From: Ochotona curzoniae
Lineage: Eukaryota > Chordata > Mammalia > Lagomorpha > Ochotonidae
Length of the DNA stretch: 64,000 bases
Assembly (NCBI RefSeq): GCF_017591425.1
Contig: NW_024466218.1
Location: forward strand, 10,926,001-10,990,000
Reading direction: 5' to 3'
Shown here: positions 57,731 to 64,000 of the stretch, one piece after another
How the letters are laid out: every line of letters starts with the position of its first letter
Numbering within the stretch: position 1 is the first letter of the stretch
Notes under the pieces: generated by a model
Told to the model about the DNA's origin: nothing
What the model saw: the letters and a program-made list of their open reading frames with translations, nothing else
Database searches by the model: none
Translations under genes and position numbers: made by a program

Positions 57731-58970
57731 GCCCAGTTGAAAATGTGGGCAGTAATATTATGTAAGTTCCCACCAAATCAAGCTGATGTGCAAAAGAAGT
57801 GGTAGCTGTCTGCTGGCCCTCAGTCTTGACAGCAGAGAACAGCGAGGAGGGGTGGAGTCAGGCACAGGGTATTGTGTGCAGCCCAAGGCCTCTATGTGAG
57901 AAAACCAGGCCCCTTCCTTTACATATGCCGTGGTTGTAATGCCACAAACATTGTACGTTGCATGTGGCTGTGGCACTTGCACGAGCCCCTGTACATGGAG
58001 CCCTTGGAACAGAGGGAGGAGTCTTGAGGGGCAGAGGCATTAAGGAGCCAGGGCTCCTCATCTTGTCAGGGCACCAGTGGGGAAGCTTGCTCTAGCTGGG
58101 AGCTTCTGCTGCCATATTTCTAGCACTATGACTTACTGATTTCTGTCCCTACACCTACACTCTGAAAGAGCCCCCATATGCCTGGTGAACAAAATGGGAG
58201 GCAGGCTGCTGCCCTTGCTTCTGCTAGTCAAACAGCAAAGTAGAATGCAGGCAGGAAGCTCAGGGCAGCTTGGACGGTGCAACTGTCATGCACCAGAAGG
58301 AGGGCCACCTGCCTCAGGAAAGGTGATATGTGGGGGGTGTGTATTGGAAACAAAGGCTGTGACCATGAGTCATTTTATCAGTCAGCCATGACCCTGGGAG
58401 GCTGGAAATGTGTCTCAAACTGACGCTAAGATCCAGCTTCGGGTTTCACTGTTCTCAAAGGACCACACAGCCTGGGTCTAGGACAATGCCATTAAATGTG
58501 GATGGGACAGGAGTTATGGTGTCTGTGGTATGTCAGAGAAACTGTGGGAGCCATGGAGCGCCAGTAGTGACACACACTGTGGCAGCTATCAAGGCAGCAG
58601 ATCCCTAGAGCTCACAACTGCATATGAATGAGAGGGGGCGGGGTGGGGGTGATACAGTAACCCTGATCCTTCTTGCTCCTCTAGGAGGGGAACCTAAGAA
58701 GAAGCCTAAACAGAGACCCATAACCTTCACTCTTCTAAAGATGCCAGGCTTTGAGCCAGCACCTCTAGCTATGGGGGTGGAATGCCTACTTCCACTTCAG
58801 GTATGAGGCACCAAGAGGACTCTGTTGAAAGGATCCATGGAGCTGGATGCTGACAGTTTGTGTCAGGAGTCTCTCGTGTACTATTGGCAGCCCTAATTTG
58901 TATTATTTGAAGCACACTAACTCCTTAGTTACCTAAACTGCTCATGAAATCTGCTGGTCTCAACAGGATG
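57731..58970. other. Unassigned stretch
   Basis: No gene recognised. Confidence 0.45.
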
Positions 58971-58974
58971 ATAT

Positions 58975-59395
58975 TAGGAAATGTTCATTTCACCCATTCT
59001 GCAGTCATCTGTTGAGACCCCAGACGTGCCTGGGTGAAGGGCCAGCACTAGAGTAAACCAGACCTGAGTCCCCACCCAATGAAACATGTACTTAAGTGGG
59101 AGGAGACAGGCAATGAGCCACCAACAGAGTGAGGAAGTAAAATTACACTGTGTGGATAATAAAAAGAAGTAAAAAAAAAAAAAATTACACTGTGTGCCAG
59201 AGGGTTGGCTACAAGCCATGGAAAAAGTAAAAGAAGGGCAGTGGTGGGGAAGGTGGGGTAGGTTACAACTGTGAAAGAAGGGCAGGCGTGAGCTGAGTGG
59301 ATATTTGGGGTAAGAGCTTTCCAAGCAGAAACAAGAGCCAATGCAAAGACCTTGAGAAAGGTAAGTGCAGCTCATGGCTAGTCTTCCCAGCAAAG
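58975..59395 (-). mobile_element. L2 fragment
   Basis: AGTGGGAGGAGACAGGCAATG, GTGAGCTGAGTGGATATTTGG and AGAGCCAATGCAAAGACC follow the reversed L2 order. A poly(A) interruption at 59171-59184 is flanked by AATTACACTGTGTG-like repeats (59142 and 59184). Confidence 0.65.
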
Positions 59396-59829
59396 AAAAT
59401 GGAAAGAGGATGGCTATCTATAGGGTCTTCCACCTTGTGATACTCAGGAAGTTCACTTATCTACTAGTTGCACAAGCCCCAGGCCTGCTCATATTTATGT
59501 AGCCATCACCATGTGGAGGCAAGCTTTATCACAATGGCAAAAGCCCATGACCAATCTCTGGCTTACTCTGTCTCCAGTTACACTCCTCGAGGTTGCCTGC
59601 ATCTCCCCAGCCCAGGCAAGCCCTTAAAATCATATTCTTCAGAATCCAGAGAATCAACTGTCCTGAACTCTGTGTCCCCAACAGGGTACTAGGCTTCATG
59701 ATTGCTTAGATAAATTCAAGATCTGCCCCCACAATTTTAAGGTATATCTGTCACAACAAAATGTACTCCTTACTGCATTTGGATTGTCCAATGGACACAT
59801 TCTATCTTTCTGCAAATGGCAGAGTCCTA

Positions 59830-60660
59830 ATTACCAGTATGTGCTAACATGCTTGGGTCACTCTCTGGAATGCCCTCGTTCACAGGTAAGCAAATGAGAT
59901 ACACAGTTACATGCATACCTTAAAACATACCTGCTCCCAGAGGCCTTTGCTTTCAGGTTGAATTCTTGTTTTTGTCACCTGTTTTGTGTTCAAAAAATCA
60001 AATGAAAAGATTGCACCCTCTGCCCCAAAGAATAACAATATTCAATGAAACTTATCACTATTCAAAGAGGCTATGTATGGCCAACAACATGGCACAGTAG
60101 GTTCAACTGTTGTTTACAACCCCAGCATCGCACTGAAGAGAAAAATGTCAAGTCCCAGCTGCTCTGTTTCCAACTCTCCTTCTTGCCAATGCTTCTAGGA
60201 AGGCAGCAAAAGATGACCAAAATACTTGGGCCCCTGCCACTCATGTAGGACAGCCAGATGGGGTCTCTGGCTCCTGGCTTTGGCTTGGTCCAGCCATGGC
60301 TATTGCAGTCATTTGGGGAGTAAATCAACAGATGGAAAATCTCTCTTTCTTTCTCTCTCCTTTCCTCCCTCCCCATGCTCTCCTCTTTGCCACCCTGCTT
60401 TTCAAATTCATTAATGATTTTTTTTCAAGAAGCTATCTTCTCTGATCAAGGTTTCTCCCCTAGTCAATCTTCCCCACTGTTACCAAAGCCCTCTAGCATA
60501 CTTCATAAACATGTGACACAGTCACTGGCTTCATCCTGGCACAGACTCTCCCTCTAAGCAGACTGTTATCTCTCAGGGAAGAAGCAGAACACCACAGATC
60601 TCTGTAATGTTTATGGATCCTCTGCAGTACCAAGGAGTGACCATTCATCAGGTTTCAACA
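59830..60660 (+). mobile_element. L2 fragment split by a SINE
   Basis: CTCTCTGGAATGCCCTCG and CCCAGAGGCCTTTGC lie left of the SINE; TATCTTCTCTGATCAAGG and GTGACACAGTCACTGG lie right of it, in L2 3' order. Confidence 0.55.
60073..60420 (+). mobile_element. C-type SINE, older copy
   Basis: TGGCCAACAACATGGCACAG head and CATTTGGGGAGTAAATCAACAG body; degraded tail. Confidence 0.82.
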
Positions 60661-60987
60661 AACTTGCTGAACTCATCAGAAACAGCTTCTCAAATTCCTG
60701 TCAGAACAGCTCAATGCTTCATCACTTCCAGAGCTCACTGAAAACAATTTTGAAGTCCCACAACCAAGATGAACAGGCTAAAATCTTTACGTGGTATTTG
60801 CCCAAACATGTAGCAAGGCTGTAAAAGCAAACACCAACAGGATTTCAGCTGCTTGCATGTCCTGTTTCTTGCTCAGACTCTGGGTCCATTGGGGTCAGCT
60901 GGAAGCTTCCTGCTTTGCTCTGTATCACTCTAATGCAGCAATGCAGGCTGACATACATGCCTCCTTTCAACCCCAACCAGACAGTCC
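60661..60987. other. Unassigned stretch
   Basis: No gene or repeat recognised. Confidence 0.45.
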
Positions 60988-61460
60988 ACATTAGTTTCCC
61001 ATCACTGCTGTAACAAATCAGTGCAATTTAGGCAGTTTAAAATAACATACACTCATTATCTTAGAGCTCTAGAGATCCGAGTTGGAAATGGGTCTCACCT
61101 GCTAGTCAACTTGTCAGATTGCTGTCTTTCTAAGACCTCTAGGGGAGATCCCATTTCTCTGCCCTTTCCACCCCTAGAGGGCTTTTGTTTTCCTTTTTTC
61201 AAGGCCGCTCCCCTCCATCTTCAGAGCCAGCAACACAGAATAATCAAATCTCTCTCTCATCTCTGCAATCAAAACCACATCTCTGATCTTTCTGCTTCCT
61301 TCTATGAAGACACATGTGATGACAGGGATCCATTTGGATACTCCAAGATAATCCGGTCTCAAAATCCTTGATGTAGGACACAACTGTCATCTGCTTTATG
61401 CCAAAAAAGGCACCATGCTTACAGGTTCTAGGGATTAAGATGGAGGCAACTAACATTAAA
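60988..61460 (-). mobile_element. MLT1-like LTR remnant
   Basis: CATTAGTTTCCCATCACTGCTG, CTTAGAGCTCTAGAGATCCG and CAAAATCCTTGATGTAGG follow the reversed MLT1 order. Confidence 0.7.
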
Positions 61461-61467
61461 AAAAAAC

Positions 61468-61511
61468 AAACCCACTTATTTATTTGAAAGACAAAGATAC
61501 AGAGAAAGGCA

Positions 61512-61550
<39 letters not shown>

Positions 61551-61800
61551 CTTTCTTCTACTGCTCATTCCCTAATGGCTATAATGACCAGAGCAAGGTC
61601 ACACCAAAACCAGGAGCTTCACCAGGTCTGCCACATGGGTGTATGGGCCAAAGTATTTGGACCATTGTCTGCTGCTTTTCCCAGGACATTAGCAGAGAAT
61701 TGGGTTGAAAATGGAGCAGTTGGGACACCAATAGGTGTCCATAAGGAATGCCAGTGTTATAGGCAGCAACTTTATCCACTATGCTACAACAGCCTCAGTG
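61468..61800 (-). mobile_element. C-type SINE, older copy with (CA)n
   Basis: ACCCACTTATTTATTTGAAAG at left, CACTATGCTACAACAGCC at right. A run of about 19 CA units lies at 61511-61547. Confidence 0.82.
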
Positions 61801-62095
61801 TGGGTATTAAGCATCTCACATAGAGAGAAGTGACAGCATTCCAATCACATGCAAAGCTCAAGTACTCTCCTCAGAAGCAGCACCTTCATTCCCTTCTCAT
61901 TTCACCGGCCAATCAAGCCTCATGCCACATGTAATTCTGTAGGCATGAAGAACAATCTCTCCACACAGACAGAATGAGGGAAACAAGAATAAACACTTTG
62001 CACTCTGCTTCAAGACTAGGCTGAAGATGAACACAAAAAGCCTCCACTACCATGGTAACAAGATAAATCTAGAAAAAATAAAAATCATACTGTCC

Positions 62096-62358
62096 TGGGG
62101 CTGATATTGTGGCACAGTAACTAATTGGCCTCTTGCGATGCTGGCATCAGCACGCTGGTTCAAGTTTCAGCTATTTTCTTTCTGATCCAGCATTCCTGCT
62201 AATGCATCAGGAAAGGCAGACCAAGATGCCGCAGGTACTTGAGCCCCTGCCACCATTAGGAGATCTGGCTCTTGTGCCCACTGGGGAGTGAATAAGCCAA
62301 GTGCAGATATCTCTCTCTTTCTCTTCCTCTGCCTTTCAAATAAATAATTTTTTAAAAA
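62096..62358 (+). mobile_element. C-type SINE, older copy
   Basis: TGGGGCTGATATTGTGGCAC head, TCCAGCATTCCTGCTAATGC, tail TTCAAATAAATAATTTTTT. Confidence 0.85.
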
Positions 62359-62855
62359 ATCACATTTTTCTGTTTGGTCAGTGAACAGCAGATGGAAGGA
62401 AGCCCGATGAACTGAATCCCAGGTTGGGATGATCCCTTCATGGTTGAATCAAAAGCCCTAGTCAAGGAAAGCATCTAGTCTGGTACAGGATGGTAGAAGA
62501 ACAGGCCTGCAATAGAGGATGATCACATAAATGGAAGCACCAAAGTTTTCAATGACAGACTATGATTAGGCAAAAGAAGACAGACTTAGATCTACAGACC
62601 CAAGAAGCTGAGTAAGTCATAAGCAGAATGAATGGAGTAGTACTTTCCTTCTTGAAAATATCTTGCAAATATTAATACAACAAATAAAGAAATATGACAA
62701 AATAAATACTTCGGGATAAAGAAATAGAAAGACTCATCTCTATTAATAGATTCACAATATAAGTGTTAAACAAAATCCTTAAGGCTGGTAGGAAGTGGTA
62801 TCTGAGCAAGTCAACAAGAAGGAAAATACAAATTCCAAATATCAAGAATAAGAGG
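62359..62855. other. Unassigned stretch
   Basis: AT-rich; no gene or repeat recognised. Confidence 0.45.
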
Positions 62856-63505
62856 TGGTTGTATACTAGTCCTTATGAGTGCTGGTTAGAGTCCTGGCTG
62901 TTTCAACTTTTTTTTTAAGATTTACATATCTCTACTGGAAACTCAGACCTACAGAAACATCTTCCATCCACTGATTCACTCCCCATGTGGCCGCAAAAGC
63001 CATAGTTGAGCCAATCTGAATCCAGGATGCAGGAGCCTCCTCTGGGTCTCTCACACAAGTGCAGGGTCCCAAGGTTTGGGATTGCTCTCTACTGCTTTCG
63101 TAGGCTACAAGCAGGGAGTTGGAAGGGAAGTAAAGCATCTGATATGTGAACCAACGCCCATAAGGGATCCTGGCGTATGCAAGGCAAGGACTTTAACCAT
63201 TAGGCTACCACACCTAATCTAACCAAGCTCTCTGCTAATAAACGTGCCTGGGAAGACAGCAGAGAATGGCCTGAGTCCTTGGACCCCTGCCACCCACATG
63301 GGAAACAAGGATGCAGTGCTTGGGTCAGTTTCAGCCTGCCCCACCACTGGCTATTGAGTCATTTAGGTAATAAGCCAATGAATGAATCCCTCTATCTCCA
63401 ATTTCTCCCTCTCCTTCTCAGTGTGTGTGTGTGTGTGGTGGGGGGGAGGGTGGGGGGGGAACCTCTCTCTCTGAAACACTGTTATTCAAATAAATAAACT
63501 TTAAA
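62856..63505 (+). mobile_element. C-type SINE, older copy split by another SINE
   Basis: The head part (CCTTATGAGTGCTGGTTAGAG) ends near 62911. Its continuation (AAGCTCTCTGCTAATAAACG to CAAATAAATAAAC) resumes near 63222. A (GT)n and G-rich tract lies at 63421-63460. Confidence 0.8.
62912..63221 (-). mobile_element. C-type SINE, nested
   Basis: Reversed copy (TTTTTTTAAGATTTACATATC to TTAGGCTACCACACC) lying inside an older plus-strand SINE. Confidence 0.88.
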
Positions 63506-63765
63506 AAGAAAGAAAGAACCCACCAGTAAAGGTGAGAGCTTATTAACTTGACTCCAAGGTTGTCCATTAGGTTTTATCACAGTCTATTGAGTGTGTTACA
63601 TTTTAGGTAGGTGGAATAAGGAACAGGTGAATTATGTCACAACCAATTGAATGAGGCAGGCAAGTTTTTAACTACAGGGAAAATGATAAATTATGGCAAC
63701 TATTTATGTCAGGACTGAAAATGAAGGCCATGGAGGCAGCTACATTAAAAAATCTGATAACACTT
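63506..63765. other. Unassigned stretch
   Basis: No gene or repeat recognised. Confidence 0.45.
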
Positions 63766-63766
63766 A

Positions 63767-64000
63767 GGGCCTGGTGTGGTAGCCCAGGGGCTAAATTCCT
63801 CAACTTGCAAGCACTAGGATCCCATACAGGCACTGGTTCTTATCCCAGTGGTCCCACGTCCCACCTAGTTCCCTGCTTGTGGCCTGGGAAAGCAGTCAAT
63901 GACGGCCCAAAGCCGGGACCCTACACCTGTGTGGAGAACCAGAAGTTTCCTAGCTCCTGTCTTTTGAGCGGCTCAGCAACAGCTGTTGTGATTACTTGGG
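63767..64000 (+). mobile_element. C-type SINE, cut by the window edge
   Basis: AGGGCCTGGTGTGGTAGCCC head through the body to TGTGATTACTTGGG at the last base. Confidence 0.92.

Noticed and set aside
21640..64000. Exons of INO80C or another gene in the right two thirds
   Set aside because: I compared the minus-strand frames with the INO80C C-terminal region as recalled and saw no match. The interval looks intergenic, but short exons could be missed.

Overview
This is a stretch of mammalian nuclear DNA, most probably from a lagomorph. It is crowded with copies of one tRNA-derived SINE family whose tRNA-like head (B box close to GGTTCTAATCCC), body and AATAAATCTT-rich tail are those of the lagomorph C SINE. 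The youngest subfamily, with a GAGCGCAACGGGCCGAT block, makes me suspect pika (Ochotona) rather than rabbit, but that is inference. The rest is typical mammalian sequence: spliced genes, two CpG-rich promoters, old L1, L2 and MLT1-like copies, and microsatellites.

Two paralogous SCAN-domain zinc-finger genes lie head to tail on the minus strand in the left third. ZNF24 (ZSCAN3) has its promoter and CpG island at about 5.2-6.0 kb, SCAN exon at 3190-3668 and linker exon at 2337-2484. Its zinc-finger exon must lie beyond the left edge. ZNF396 has its promoter at about 20.6-21.0 kb, SCAN exon at 17511-18001, linker exon at 17109-17256 and a terminal exon with three C2H2 fingers at 13781-14259. 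Its full 348-residue reading frame can be assembled from the sequence. The two genes share exon sizes (420 coding bases, then 148) and a promoter module (an ETS-type site about 41-46 bp from a 14-base X-box-like motif), so they look like a tandem duplication that included the promoter. In human the same genes are neighbours in the chromosome 18q12 SCAN/zinc-finger cluster, with INO80C next on the ZNF396 side.

From 21 kb to the right edge I find no gene. This fits the intergenic interval between ZNF396 and INO80C. It holds SINEs of several ages (many nested and several with clear target-site duplications), antisense L1/HAL1-like fragments at 36.6-42.1 and 50.4-51.9 kb, L2 and L1M fragments at 54-60 kb, and MLT1-like LTR remnants. 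It also holds two blocks of a GC-rich tandem repeat at 29.77-30.72 and about 48.35-50.24 kb. Those blocks have a 58-61 bp unit with about 80 bp variants, lie in opposite orientation, and in the right block are organised into a higher-order repeat of about 415 bp. This repeat is the structure I recognise least and find most worth checking.

Nothing suggests a prokaryotic, plasmid or viral system. Most long open frames here are by-products of SINEs, the tandem repeat or CpG islands. All family names were assigned by reading, without database searches.
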